Assembly (NCBI GenBank): GCA_903862955.1
Contig: CAIPAH010000018.1
Location: 1-64,000, forward strand
Direction of reading: 5' to 3'
Source of the DNA: an uncultured Opitutia bacterium
GTDB lineage: Bacteria > Verrucomicrobiota > Verrucomicrobiia > Opitutales > Opitutaceae
DNA length: 64,000 bases
The first letter of the stretch is position 1; every line of letters begins with the position of its first letter. Below the pieces are notes generated by a model. That model was not told the origin of the DNA, made no database searches, and saw nothing but the letters and a program-made list of their open reading frames with translations. Of this stretch, positions 17,319 through 25,611 are shown piece after piece. The translations under genes were made by a program, and so were the position numbers.

Positions 17319-18866
17319 TCAGCTGCCGAACGTGATACCCTGGGCCAAAGGCAGGTCCTTGGAAAAATTCACCACCGAGGTCTGCCGGCGCATGTAGGCT
17401 TTCCACGCGTCGCTGCCACTCTCACGGCCACCGCCCGTCTCCTTTTCCCCGCCAAACGCCCCGCCGATCTCCGCGCCGCTTGTGCCGAGGTTGACGTTCG
17501 CCAGCCCGCAGTCGCTGCCCCGGGCGGCAAGAAACGCCTCGGCCTCGCGCAGGTCGGTCGTGAAAATCGAGGAACTCAGCCCCTGCGGCACGCTGTTCTG
17601 CAAGGCCAGCGCCTCGTCCAGCGTGCGATACGTCATGAGATACAGGATCGGCGCAAAGGTCTCGTGCTGCACGATGCTCCAGTAGTTCTCCGCCTCGATG
17701 ATGCAGGGCGACACGTAAAGCCCGCTGGCGTAAGCCGGCCCCGTCAGGCGCTTGCCGCCCGTCAGGATCCGCCCGCCGTGCTTCCGGGCCGCGTCGATGG
17801 CGTTCGTGAAGTTTTCCACCGCGGCGACATCGATCAGCGGCCCCATCAGCGTGCCGGCGTCGAGAGGGTTTCCGATGCTCACCTGCCGGTAGCCGTCCAG
17901 CAGCCCCTTCGTCAGCTTCAGCGTCACGGACTCGTGCACCAACACGCGCCGCGTGCTCGTGCAGCGCTGGCCCGCCGTCCCCACCGCGCCGAACAAAATC
18001 GCCCGCACCGCCAGCTTCAGGTCGGCGGAATGCGTCACGATCAGCGCATTGTTGCCCCCCAGCTCCAGCAGCGTCCGCCCAAACCGCTTCGCCACCACTT
18101 CGCCGACACGCCGGCCCATCCGCGTCGAACCCGTCGCCGACACCAGCGGTACGCGGTGATCTGCCGCCAGCAGCTCGCCCACCGCCGCGCCGTCGCCACA
18201 GACGAGGGAAAAGATCGCGGGGTCCACGCCGCATTCGCGACAGACGCGCTCCGCCAGCTTCACGCACGCCACGGCCGTGAGCGGCGTCTTTTCCGAAGGT
18301 TTCCACAGCGTCGCGTCGCCGCATACCGCGGCCAGCGCGCTGTTCCAGGCCCAGACGGCCACGGGAAAATTAAACGCCGAGATGATCCCCACGACGCCCA
18401 GCGGGTGCCATTGCTCCATCATCCGGTGGCCGGGACGCTCGGTGGCGATCGTCCGGCCGAACAGCTGGCGCGACTGCCCCGTCGCGAGGTCGCAGATGTC
18501 GATCATCTCCTGCACCTCGCCCTCGCCTTCCGCCAAAATCTTGCCCGTCTCCAACGTCACCAGCCGGCCCAGGTCCTTCTGGTGCGCCCGCAACGCCAGC
18601 CCCAGCCGCCGCACGACCTCGCCGCGTTTCGGCGCCGGCACCTCGCGCCACGCGAGGAAGGCCCGCTGCGCCGCCGCCGCCGCGCGGTCGTATTCGCCCG
18701 GCGTGGCCGTCGTCACCTCGCCCAGCAGGCTGCCGTCGATCGGCGAATGTTTCTCAATTGCCGGCCCCGAGCCCAACCACTCGCCCGCGAACACGCCGCG
18801 ATTGTGCACCTTCAGCCCCAGGCGGGGAAAAATCTCGGCGGCGGCTTTTTTGACGGTGAGGGCCAT
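17319..18866 (-). CDS. Aldehyde dehydrogenase, ALDH7 (antiquitin/AmaB) type
   Basis: This 515-residue NAD(P)-dependent aldehyde dehydrogenase has the catalytic Cys302 (AGQRCTSTRR) and the general base Glu268 (LELGGNNA). It also has the cofactor segment SAFNFPVAVWAWN and the ALDH7-typical GGEKETGGGRESGSDAWK at the C-terminus. ALDH7 enzymes oxidise alpha-aminoadipic semialdehyde in lysine breakdown, among other aldehydes. The upstream gene in the same direction codes a VOC-like protein, which could point to a lysine route, but this is speculative. The start at ATG 18866 gives the full family N-terminus. Confidence 0.92.
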   Translation of the reverse strand: MALTVKKAAAEIFPRLGLKVHNRGVFAGEWLGSGPAIEKHSPIDGSLLGEVTTATPGEYDRAAAAAQRAFLAWREVPAPKRGEVVRRLGLALRAHQKDLGRLVTLETGKILAEGEGEVQEMIDICDLATGQSRQLFGRTIATERPGHRMMEQWHPLGVVGIISAFNFPVAVWAWNSALAAVCGDATLWKPSEKTPLTAVACVKLAERVCRECGVDPAIFSLVCGDGAAVGELLAADHRVPLVSATGSTRMGRRVGEVVAKRFGRTLLELGGNNALIVTHSADLKLAVRAILFGAVGTAGQRCTSTRRVLVHESVTLKLTKGLLDGYRQVSIGNPLDAGTLMGPLIDVAAVENFTNAIDAARKHGGRILTGGKRLTGPAYASGLYVSPCIIEAENYWSIVQHETFAPILYLMTYRTLDEALALQNSVPQGLSSSIFTTDLREAEAFLAARGSDCGLANVNLGTSGAEIGGAFGGEKETGGGRESGSDAWKAYMRRQTSVVNFSKDLPLAQGITFGS

Positions 18867-18871
18867 TAGGA

Positions 18872-18998
18872 AATTCTTAACCGCGAATGGACGCCAATGA
18901 ACGCGAATTCCGTCAGAAAGACAAACGAGCCGTCACATCTTGGCCGTGGATGTTGGGTGCTGCTCCTCCAGATTCGCGTCCATTCGCGGTAAAATTCT
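18872..18998. repeat. Word-type palindrome with CGCGAATGGACGC arms
   Basis: The left arm (18872-18909) and the right arm (18971-18998) share the inverted word ACCGCGAATGGACGC. It fills the gap between two minus-strand genes and its right edge touches the stop codon of the upstream one. The same word family recurs at 24427-24504 and 36757-36814. Confidence 0.75.
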
Positions 18999-20395
18999 CA
19001 GGCCGGGTGGCCCGACGCGAGGCGCGGGTCGGTCGCAGCGATGATCGCGCTGACCGCCTTCTGGTTGAAACCCTTGAAGCCGCCCTTGCGCTGCAGGTTC
19101 TCGAGGTGGCTGCCCAGCGCGCCGTGCTTGAGGAAGCCGTCGGCCTGCTCAGGCGTGACCATGCCGCGCAGCAGCAGCTCGGCCACACGTTCCGGGCGGA
19201 CGGGCCAGCGCTCGCCCTCGGTGAAGGCCTGCTTGAGAAACGCGAAGTCCGAAAACGGCTTCATCGTCGCCACGCCCTGCATGCCGAGCTGGTCGCGCAG
19301 CCGCACAAAATCAAACCGCGCCTCGAGGTGGTGCATCCCCGCCTGCAGGAAGCTGTCGCCATGCAGCGCACACCAGAGTCCCACCGTGCCCAGGGTGGGC
19401 AGCTCGCCCAGGCGTTGTTTCGCGAAATCGATGTCGATCTCCCCCGGCTGCAGGTCGACGTCGGCAAAGACCACGATGCCCGCCGCCGCCGACTCCATGA
19501 TCTGCGCGCCCCACCCCGCCTCGGCGCCGGCGTAGTAGCGCTCGCGCTTTCCCAGGCCGAGCCGCGTGAGAAACTCGATCAGGTCCGGGAATCGCGCCCG
19601 CGAGCAACGAAACGTGTGGTGGTCGTGGTTGCCCCAGCCCAGGCCCAGCGCGTCCTGGCGGCGCCGTTGCACGCGCGCGGCGCGGTTCCGGAATTCCCAG
19701 AACGCCCGCTCCTCGGCGAAAAACGACTCGCACGCCACGTCGCGCGGGACCAGCGCCAGCACCGCGTCGAGCACCGCAAAGGCGTGCTTCACGCCGTCAG
19801 CGTCGTCCGCAAAATGCCGGCGCCGCGCGCGGAACTGCTCCCGGGCCTTCACCACGGCCGCGGCAAATTCTGGCGCGACCGGTTCCATCGTGAATCCCCG
19901 CCAACCCAGCCGTTCCACGGCCTCGAGCCGCGTGCCGTTCTCCTCCGCCACCAGCGCCCGGCGCAACCGCGATCCAAAATCGCCCTGCACGTGCGCGGTG
20001 AGGTCATGACGCGCCAGAAAATCCACCAGCGATTCCGGCCGCAGCACGAGCACCGACGGCCCGCCCTCGCGGCCCGCGCCGGCGCGAAGCAGCACCCGCG
20101 GCATCATCGCCCGCGGATGATGCCACACCACCGTCCCCGACGTAGCGGGAACGTTTTCCTCCACGAGGCCCACCGCGCGCAACTCCGCGGCGTGTTCCGG
20201 CGCGAGGACGACATGATCGACCCACTCGTAGAAATCCGTGCCGGTCTCGTCCCGCATCCGCTCCGCGAGGCCACGCGCAAAGGCGTTGCGGGACAGAAAC
20301 GCCTCGACGTATCGCCGGAGCAACTGCTCCGCCTCGTAGGCAAGCGGCCAGTCAAACTCCGGGGCCGGGGAAACAGGGACGAGCGGGGATGCCAT
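18998..20395 (-). CDS. Conserved protein with VOC/DUF1338-like metal-site pattern
   Basis: I do not recognise this 465-residue protein with confidence. The C-terminal half has NHDHHTFRCSRA, then a strand-helix pattern (YYAGAEAGWGAQIME, VVFADVDL), then GLWCALHGDSFLQAGMHHLEARFDF. This arrangement of His and Glu recalls vicinal-oxygen-chelate enzymes and, weakly, the DUF1338 family that includes 2-oxoadipate dioxygenase/decarboxylase (HglS). Lying upstream of an ALDH7 gene, a lysine-catabolic role would fit, but the resemblance is thin. The N-terminal half is helical and unassigned. The start at ATG 20395 is preferred over 20419. Confidence 0.6.
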   Translation of the reverse strand: MASPLVPVSPAPEFDWPLAYEAEQLLRRYVEAFLSRNAFARGLAERMRDETGTDFYEWVDHVVLAPEHAAELRAVGLVEENVPATSGTVVWHHPRAMMPRVLLRAGAGREGGPSVLVLRPESLVDFLARHDLTAHVQGDFGSRLRRALVAEENGTRLEAVERLGWRGFTMEPVAPEFAAAVVKAREQFRARRRHFADDADGVKHAFAVLDAVLALVPRDVACESFFAEERAFWEFRNRAARVQRRRQDALGLGWGNHDHHTFRCSRARFPDLIEFLTRLGLGKRERYYAGAEAGWGAQIMESAAAGIVVFADVDLQPGEIDIDFAKQRLGELPTLGTVGLWCALHGDSFLQAGMHHLEARFDFVRLRDQLGMQGVATMKPFSDFAFLKQAFTEGERWPVRPERVAELLLRGMVTPEQADGFLKHGALGSHLENLQRKGGFKGFNQKAVSAIIAATDPRLASGHPA

Positions 20396-20513
20396 GGGAA
20401 AGTGCGACCGACAGCCCAACTATTGCCGCGTTCCTCTCCGCCGGAGAAGAGAAAACCGGCCGCGGTGCGCGTTTTCCCTTGGCGGAACCCCGCCGCGCAC
20501 GTTCGCTGGCGGC

Positions 20514-21008
20514 ATGAGCGACGCCCCGCGCAAACCGCCGAAGCTGGCCAGCGAGCCCGCGCCGACGGGCCCCGCGGAACCGGAGCCGCCGCGCCGCGAT
20601 TTTCATTTCAAGCCGACCGAGTTCGAGCGCGCCAATCCGAAGGTTGACGCCACATCCGGCCCGGGGCCAATCGACGTGGCGCAGCTCTACCGCGCCGCCA
20701 ACTCCCCCGCCCATCCGCCGACTGCCCCTGCGGCCGCCCCCGCCGAGAACGACGTCCACACCATCCTCCGCGCCAACCACGCCGCCAACGAAGCCAAGGG
20801 CCTGAACGAAGTCGTGCCGCAAAAGCCGCGGCCCTCCCAGCGCAAGCGCGACTACTGGCTGCTGCTGATCGCCGGTAACCTGCTCTTCGGCGGGTTCGCC
20901 CTGCTCACGCGCGGCAACCCAATGACGCTGGTGTTCGGCTTCAGCGGCATGGTCTTCTTCACCGTTGGCCTGACCTGGATCATGTGGGGCGTCATGGACA
21001 AATACTGA
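20514..21008 (+). CDS. Hypothetical membrane protein with proline-rich N-terminus
   Basis: This 164-residue protein has a long hydrophilic, Pro/Ala-rich N-terminal part (residues 1-105) and two membrane helices near the C-terminus (YWLLLIAGNLLFGGFALL and the FGFSGMVFFTVGLTWIMWG stretch). It ends with a short tail, MDKY. No family is recognised. ATG 20514 is chosen because the 40 codons upstream are arginine-rich and lie in the divergent intergenic region. It is divergent from the VOC-like gene and convergent with the SpoU-type methyltransferase gene. Confidence 0.7.
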   Translation: MSDAPRKPPKLASEPAPTGPAEPEPPRRDFHFKPTEFERANPKVDATSGPGPIDVAQLYRAANSPAHPPTAPAAAPAENDVHTILRANHAANEAKGLNEVVPQKPRPSQRKRDYWLLLIAGNLLFGGFALLTRGNPMTLVFGFSGMVFFTVGLTWIMWGVMDKY

Positions 21009-21034
21009 GCGCCACCACGGGCTTCAGAAGTGGT

Positions 21035-21051
21035 ATCGGCATCCTGCCGAT
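21035..21051. terminator. Short hairpin between convergent genes
   Basis: ATCGGCA (21035-21041) pairs perfectly with TGCCGAT (21045-21051) over TCC between two convergent genes. It has no T-run, so its role as terminator is uncertain. Confidence 0.3.
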
Positions 21052-21071
21052 GTTCGGTTCCGCCAACCGAC

Positions 21072-22082
21072 TCAACCCCGCCATCCCAGCAGTTCCCACA
21101 TCAGGATCGCAGCGGCCACGGAGACATTGAGTGACTCGACCTTTCCGCTGCCAGGAATCGTCACCAGCCGCGTGCAGTGCGCCGCCACGTCGGGTGCAAG
21201 CCCCTGCTCCTCGTTACCCAGGACGAGTGCAATGGGCTTGGGTTTCGGCGTCGCTGATCCCACCGGCTTGCCGCTGGCGCCGCCCAGCTTGCCGCCTCGC
21301 GTCGCCGCGCCGACCACGTCGTAGCCCGCCGCCGCCAGCTCCCGCGCGAACGCCGCCAGGCCGGGCACGCGCCAGACTTCGAGGTGTTCAAACCCGCCCT
21401 CGGCCACGCGGTGCGCCGCGTCGTTGGGCCGCGCTGCGACTTCGGAGTCCGGGATCACGAGCCGCGGCACGCCCAAGAATGCCGCGGTGCGCGCGATCGC
21501 GCCGAGATTGTGCGCGTTGCCGATCCGGTCGAGCACGAGGAGTGAATCACCCCGGCGCGCCCAAGTCTTCAAGTCATCCTCCGTCGGCGTCCGCAACGGC
21601 GCCGGCGTCACCACCGCCACGATGCCGCCGTGGTGGATCGAGCCCGCGATTTTTTCGAGTTCGGCAGGCTCAACGCAGCGATAGATTTTCTTCGCCTGCG
21701 CCAGCACCTTCGACATGACGCCCACCTGCCGGCTGCGCTCGTAGTCGAAGAACAGCCGCTGGATCGACGCCGGGTCGCGCGCAAACCGCGCCCGCACCGC
21801 CGCCAGGCCGCAGATTTTCAATTCATCCCTCGCCGGCCCGCTGCGCGAACCCGGCAACTCTGGTGCCGTCGCCGCAGAGGGAACCGAGCCTTCGCTTCCC
21901 ACTGGCCGCGTCGGGACATGCGTCGCCGCGGAAGCCCGCCGATCCGGCGCGCCGCGATCTTCCGTCCGGCGGTCGCCGGCCGTCCCGCGCAATCGCACCG
22001 GTCCGGCCGGGGCAACGAACTCGCCGCGGTTTTCCGAACGCTGCGGCGTCGGGCGCGAACCCGGTCGGGAAAAATTGGGCAT
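21072..22082 (-). CDS. TrmH/SpoU-family RNA 2'-O-ribose methyltransferase
   Basis: This is a knotted SPOUT methyltransferase for rRNA or tRNA. Motif 1 (NAHNLGAIARTAAFLG), motif 2 (IALVLGNEEQGL) and motif 3 (IPGSGKVESLNVSVAAAILMWE) are all present. An RNA-binding L30e-like substrate domain lies between about residues 85 and 160. The first 80 residues are Arg/Pro-rich and probably disordered, as in some verrucomicrobial relatives. The ATG at 22082 lies six bases inside a palindromic repeat. The RNA target is not predictable from sequence alone. Confidence 0.9.
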   Translation of the reverse strand: MPNFSRPGSRPTPQRSENRGEFVAPAGPVRLRGTAGDRRTEDRGAPDRRASAATHVPTRPVGSEGSVPSAATAPELPGSRSGPARDELKICGLAAVRARFARDPASIQRLFFDYERSRQVGVMSKVLAQAKKIYRCVEPAELEKIAGSIHHGGIVAVVTPAPLRTPTEDDLKTWARRGDSLLVLDRIGNAHNLGAIARTAAFLGVPRLVIPDSEVAARPNDAAHRVAEGGFEHLEVWRVPGLAAFARELAAAGYDVVGAATRGGKLGGASGKPVGSATPKPKPIALVLGNEEQGLAPDVAAHCTRLVTIPGSGKVESLNVSVAAAILMWELLGWRG

Positions 22083-22087
22083 GTCGC

Positions 22088-22172
22088 CAGTTGAAGGTTG
22101 AAAGCCCGAAGTTGAAAGCCCGAACCAAGGGCTGGCCCCGGCGTTCAACGTTCAACCCGTCACTTTCAACTG
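22088..22172. repeat. Word-type imperfect palindrome with CAGTTGAA arms
   Basis: The left side (CAGTTGAAGGTTGAAAG, from 22088) and right side (CTTTCAACTG, ending 22172) are inverted. Both consist of GTTGAA words, with indels between arms. It lies between the start of the SpoU-type gene and the end of the GxGYxYP gene. Confidence 0.55.
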
Positions 22173-22187
22173 ACCGGGAGCCCTACC

Positions 22188-23816
22188 TCAAAACCCCTTG
22201 AAATGCTTCGGGTCGTCCGGGTGCTGGTAGCGCGTGACGTAGGTTTGCTTGCTTGCCGCCAGCTTCATGAAGACGTCGAGCGGCACGACCTCGGTCGGAC
22301 CAGTCAGCTGCGTGAGTACGTTCACCAGGCTGTTGACGTCGTTCGACTCGCGCACGTGCACGAGCAGGAAATACGGCCGCACGGGGTTGAGCGCGATGAG
22401 CTCGTTGATGTCGGCGACGACTTCCTCGCGCGGACGCCGGGGATCGATGTAGTAGTCGTAGGAAATCAGCGGCCGCGTGTCGCGCAGGTCGCGCGTGCGG
22501 GCCGGGCCGTAGCCGTTGATGAAGCCGATCACGTCGGGGAAATTCGCGTAGTAGCGATCCACGGTCTCCTTCGTGAGATCAGCGTTGCCGAGATTTCCGT
22601 CGGCGGCGGTGTTGTCCATGATCTCGAACACGCGCTCGTCGAGCTTGGCCATCAGGTCCGACGCCTCCTTCATCAACGGGCCGAAACGCGCCGCCGGGAT
22701 GCTGTTGGGATACATGTAGGACGGGCCGGACAGGCCGCCAATGAAGTAGTCGTTGGGCGTCGCGCTCTCGTGGAAATACTCCAGCGCCGCCGGCGAGAAG
22801 TTCACCCAGCCCATGATCGCGCCCCACGCGAGCGGGAGCTTGCCGCGGCCGGGCTTGGTCCAGACGCCAATGCCGATGCCGTCGGACTGCACAAATGAGA
22901 GGTAAACCTTTTCCTGCGGCACCAGCTTCGCGTCCTTCGCGACGTTGTGGTGGTTGGTAAACGTGAACCCGGGCGTGAAGGAGAACCAGCAGTTGAAGCT
23001 CAGGTTGGGCAGGTTGTGCAGGCCTTCCATCTTGTAGCCATAGGTCGAGAGCAGCGTCGTGTGCTGCTCCTCCGTGTCCTTGCCATACGGATGCCACCCG
23101 AACGCCGTGGCGCCGGGATTCAGCTGGGAAAGCAGCTTCCGCTCGAGCGCGAGCTCGGCGGGAATCTCCGGGTTGGCCGCGAGGTCGTGGAAGAACATTT
23201 TCCGCTTTACGCCCCAGTCCGCCATGCCGGGCATCATCACCGCGCCGCGGTGGCCGCCCATCAGCATGTAGGCGTCCTTGGTGCAGCGCGCCCAGTAACG
23301 GTTGACCGCATCCTGGTAAATCTGCGCATCGGTTTGTCCGGTGTAGCGTCCGCGCAGGTCGTCGATCGGCTTCAGCCCGTGAGCCTGGATCAGCGGGATC
23401 AGCTCCTCGCTGACCACGACCGCGTCCTCGAGTCCGGCGATGGTGAACGCAACGTTGAGTGATGGGCCGACCTTCTTGTCCCAGACGACATAGCCCTTCG
23501 GCACGGACTTGAACTGAGTGAGCGCTTCGTCCGCCGTCTTCAGTTCGGTGAACTTCACGCCGTGCTTGCGCTGGTAGAACTCGAACAGCGGCTCCGTGAT
23601 CTCCCACTGGTAGCCCGGCGGGTGGATGATGTAGAACTGGCCGGTCTCGCGGTTCGCGAGGCCTTGCAGGCTGATGAGCATCGCCTTCTCGGGCAGGCCG
23701 CCGGCGACGCGCCAATCGAGGTCGAACCGCATGAAGTAGGCCGCGGCGGGCCCGGCGCCACGCAGGCCGGCGGCGAGGGAAAGGATCAGGGCGAGGGAAA
23801 ACAGGATGCGTTTCAT
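22188..23816 (-). CDS. Secreted GxGYxYP-domain protein (putative glycan-active)
   Basis: This 542-residue protein with a signal peptide (MKRILFSLALILSLAAGLRGA) carries the GxGYxYP signature as GGLSGPSYMYPNSIP near residue 365. It also has the family N-terminal region (LISLQGLANRETGQFYII). GxGYxYP proteins are annotated as putative glycoside hydrolases, but no activity has been firmly tied to the family, so the role is open. The gene is four bases downstream of a small secreted protein gene and the two are probably cotranscribed. Confidence 0.85.
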   Translation of the reverse strand: MKRILFSLALILSLAAGLRGAGPAAAYFMRFDLDWRVAGGLPEKAMLISLQGLANRETGQFYIIHPPGYQWEITEPLFEFYQRKHGVKFTELKTADEALTQFKSVPKGYVVWDKKVGPSLNVAFTIAGLEDAVVVSEELIPLIQAHGLKPIDDLRGRYTGQTDAQIYQDAVNRYWARCTKDAYMLMGGHRGAVMMPGMADWGVKRKMFFHDLAANPEIPAELALERKLLSQLNPGATAFGWHPYGKDTEEQHTTLLSTYGYKMEGLHNLPNLSFNCWFSFTPGFTFTNHHNVAKDAKLVPQEKVYLSFVQSDGIGIGVWTKPGRGKLPLAWGAIMGWVNFSPAALEYFHESATPNDYFIGGLSGPSYMYPNSIPAARFGPLMKEASDLMAKLDERVFEIMDNTAADGNLGNADLTKETVDRYYANFPDVIGFINGYGPARTRDLRDTRPLISYDYYIDPRRPREEVVADINELIALNPVRPYFLLVHVRESNDVNSLVNVLTQLTGPTEVVPLDVFMKLAASKQTYVTRYQHPDDPKHFKGF

Positions 23817-23820
23817 GGGA

Positions 23821-24354
23821 TTATTTCTTGGCCGCCTCCGCCGGCACCTTCGTGAAATGATACACGAGCGGGCGTTCGCGCGTGCTGTGCAGCTCGATCA
23901 GGAGGAGTTCCTTCCCGCCTTCCAGCAGTCGATATTCGTCGTAGAGCCGCATCGTCGTGTTGCCCTGCGAGGTCTCGACCGGCACCAGCGCCTCGATCCG
24001 CAGCGTGCGGCCGCCGTCCAGCCAGCCTGCGGTCACGTGCGCGGACTCCTTCGGGCGCGCGTAAACCGCCATGTGGCGCTGGTCGATGCGGAAGAAATTC
24101 GCGAGGTCCGCCGCCAAGGCCGTGTCGACCGTGTTGCTGGCGGTGACGTTCGTCGCATGCCAGGTCATGTCGTAGCGCAGCGTCACCTTGCTGCCGTCGA
24201 GCGCGATGACGACATCCGCCGTCGACCAGCCGTCGAGGGCCGTGCTGCGCGCGGTATTCAGGCGCCAGCGGCCCACGAGTGACGCGTCGCTCGCCCGCGC
24301 CGCCAGCGGCAACAGGCAGAGCCCGAGGAGAACTTTCAGGAGTGCAGGTTTCAT
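23821..24354 (-). CDS. Small secreted protein of unknown function
   Basis: This 177-residue protein has a clear signal peptide (MKPALLKVLLGLCLLPLAARA) and then a beta-rich region (SLVGRWRLNTARS, KVTLRYDMTWHA, TMRLYDEYRLLEGG). The GRWRLN opening followed by strands looks like a lipocalin-type barrel, but this is only an impression. It sits immediately upstream of the GxGYxYP gene with a four-base gap, so the products probably work together outside the cytoplasm. ATG 24354 is chosen for the signal peptide; the frame is open further upstream. Confidence 0.75.
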   Translation of the reverse strand: MKPALLKVLLGLCLLPLAARASDASLVGRWRLNTARSTALDGWSTADVVIALDGSKVTLRYDMTWHATNVTASNTVDTALAADLANFFRIDQRHMAVYARPKESAHVTAGWLDGGRTLRIEALVPVETSQGNTTMRLYDEYRLLEGGKELLLIELHSTRERPLVYHFTKVPAEAAKK

Positions 24355-24426
24355 GGAAAAATCCCCACCATGAAGCACGTCCGTCCAGCCAAAGACTAGC
24401 CCGAAAGTGAGCCTTCCAATACTCCG

Positions 24427-24504
24427 CCCGCGAATGACGCGAAATTGCGCGAATCTGGAAGATCCCCGGGTTGGGGATTTGCGTCGATTCGTGTCATTCG
24501 CGGG
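24427..24504. repeat. Word-type palindrome that supplies the 3' end of the rlmM-like gene
   Basis: The left arm (24427-24455) and right arm (24486-24504) share the inverted CCCGCGAATGACGCGAA word. A nested hairpin (ATCCCC/GGGGAT, 24462-24479) fills the loop. The right arm overlaps the last two sense codons and the stop of the rlmM-like gene. Confidence 0.75.
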
Positions 24505-25525
24505 CGACCTCCCCCACCACCGTAAATTCCTCGCGGTCGTGGTAAAGGTGCCGCACGCGAAAGCCCGGCGCATGCCGCGCGAATGGCGATTCCGGCGAAC
24601 GCAGTTCCGCGAGCAAGGCGATGGGGTCCACGCGGCCAAACTTCAGGTTGACCACGAACCGCCGGCACCAGCCCTGGGCCAGCCACGGCGTCACCAGCTG
24701 CTGCAACACGTGATGCGGTTCCTCCACCAAGTCGCAGAACAGCCAGTCAAAACCACCTGAGGAGGTTTTGCCCTCCGAAGCCTCGGCGAAGGAGGGCGCG
24801 AATCTGAACGCATCCTCCAACCGGTGCTCGATCAGCGGGTGGTTCAGCGCGCCGCCCTTGAGCGGGCCATTGTCGACCGCCACGACGCGCGCGCCCCGCT
24901 TGGCCGCGCTGTAGCTCCATCCACCGGGCGCCGCGCCGAGATCGCACACCGTCTCGCTCTCGGCCGGCTCATGGCCGAGCACGATGTAGGCTTCCTCCAC
25001 TTTCAAGTAACTCCGCGATGGCGCGAGGTCGTCGTCGGCCATGCGCCGCTGGCCATGCACGAACGCCTCCCGCGCCACCAGGATCCGGCCGAAGTCGGTG
25101 AAATAAACGAACAGCCCCCGCGCCGGCCCGGCGCCGCGCGGCACGTCCCGCATCGCCAGTTTCGCCACGCGCGACAGCTTCTTCTTGAGCAGCTCCCCGC
25201 ACGCCGACTCCACCGCCGAGATCCGGCGGCCCAGCCCGGTGATTTCCTGCGGCCCCAGCCACACGCAGGGCCAGTCCGCGTCCACGCGTTCGCCCTTCAG
25301 ACTCGTGAAGAAGAACTCCGCCACCCGCGTCGCGAGCGCGTTGACCGACTCGCCCCGCACCTCGACGGGCGCCCTCAGCTCCAACCAGGGAAACGCCAGG
25401 GTCTCATTGAACGCCGCGCCCTCCGTTCGCACCCAACCCGGTCCGGACTCCAGCGCCGCCGCGCCCGTGGCGGCCAGCTCGCGCCCGAGCAGTGATTCAA
25501 ATCCGGCCTGACACGTCAGCAACAT
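24494..25525 (-). CDS. rlmM: FtsJ-like RNA methyltransferase, RlmM type
   Basis: This SAM-dependent 2'-O-methyltransferase resembles RlmM, which modifies C2498 of 23S rRNA. It has a THUMP-like N-terminal half and a Rossmann domain with the SAM motif VCDLGAAPGGWSY. Catalytic-tetrad candidates lie in FDWLFCDLVEEP and VVNLKFGR. Residues 245-257 (SFAEASEGK and neighbours) are coded by a palindromic segment (24761-24798) that looks like an in-frame repeat insertion. The last codons come from another palindrome. ATG 25525 (MLLTCQAGFE) is the family-like start. Confidence 0.87.
   Translation of the reverse strand: MLLTCQAGFESLLGRELAATGAAALESGPGWVRTEGAAFNETLAFPWLELRAPVEVRGESVNALATRVAEFFFTSLKGERVDADWPCVWLGPQEITGLGRRISAVESACGELLKKKLSRVAKLAMRDVPRGAGPARGLFVYFTDFGRILVAREAFVHGQRRMADDDLAPSRSYLKVEEAYIVLGHEPAESETVCDLGAAPGGWSYSAAKRGARVVAVDNGPLKGGALNHPLIEHRLEDAFRFAPSFAEASEGKTSSGGFDWLFCDLVEEPHHVLQQLVTPWLAQGWCRRFVVNLKFGRVDPIALLAELRSPESPFARHAPGFRVRHLYHDREEFTVVGEVARE
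24761..24798. repeat. Palindromic insertion within the rlmM-like coding sequence
   Basis: CCTCC (24771-24775) and GGAGG (24791-24795) bracket a GAAGCCTCGGCGAA core. The stretch is read in frame as SFAEASEGK. It resembles palindromic elements inserted into coding sequences rather than conserved enzyme sequence. Confidence 0.5.
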
Positions 25526-25562
25526 GCCAGCGAACGTGCCCGGGCGTCGCGGCGTCGCGACA

Positions 25563-25592
25563 CAAAAAAGCCCGGGCGTTTCGGCCCGGGCT
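25563..25592 (-). terminator. Rho-independent terminator after the rhodanese gene
   Basis: On the minus strand GCCCGGGC pairs with GCCCGGGC (plus-strand 25584-25591 and 25570-25577) around a short loop and is followed by six T residues. It lies 20 bases past the stop of the rhodanese gene, which is transcribed leftward. Confidence 0.8.
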
Positions 25593-25611
25593 GGGAAAAG
25601 GTAAAACTCGC

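Noticed and set aside
18998-20395. Firm call as 2-oxoadipate dioxygenase/decarboxylase (HglS)
   Set aside because: Only a short His/Glu pattern is similar. The remainder does not match YdcJ/HglS as I recall it, so only a weak resemblance is stated.
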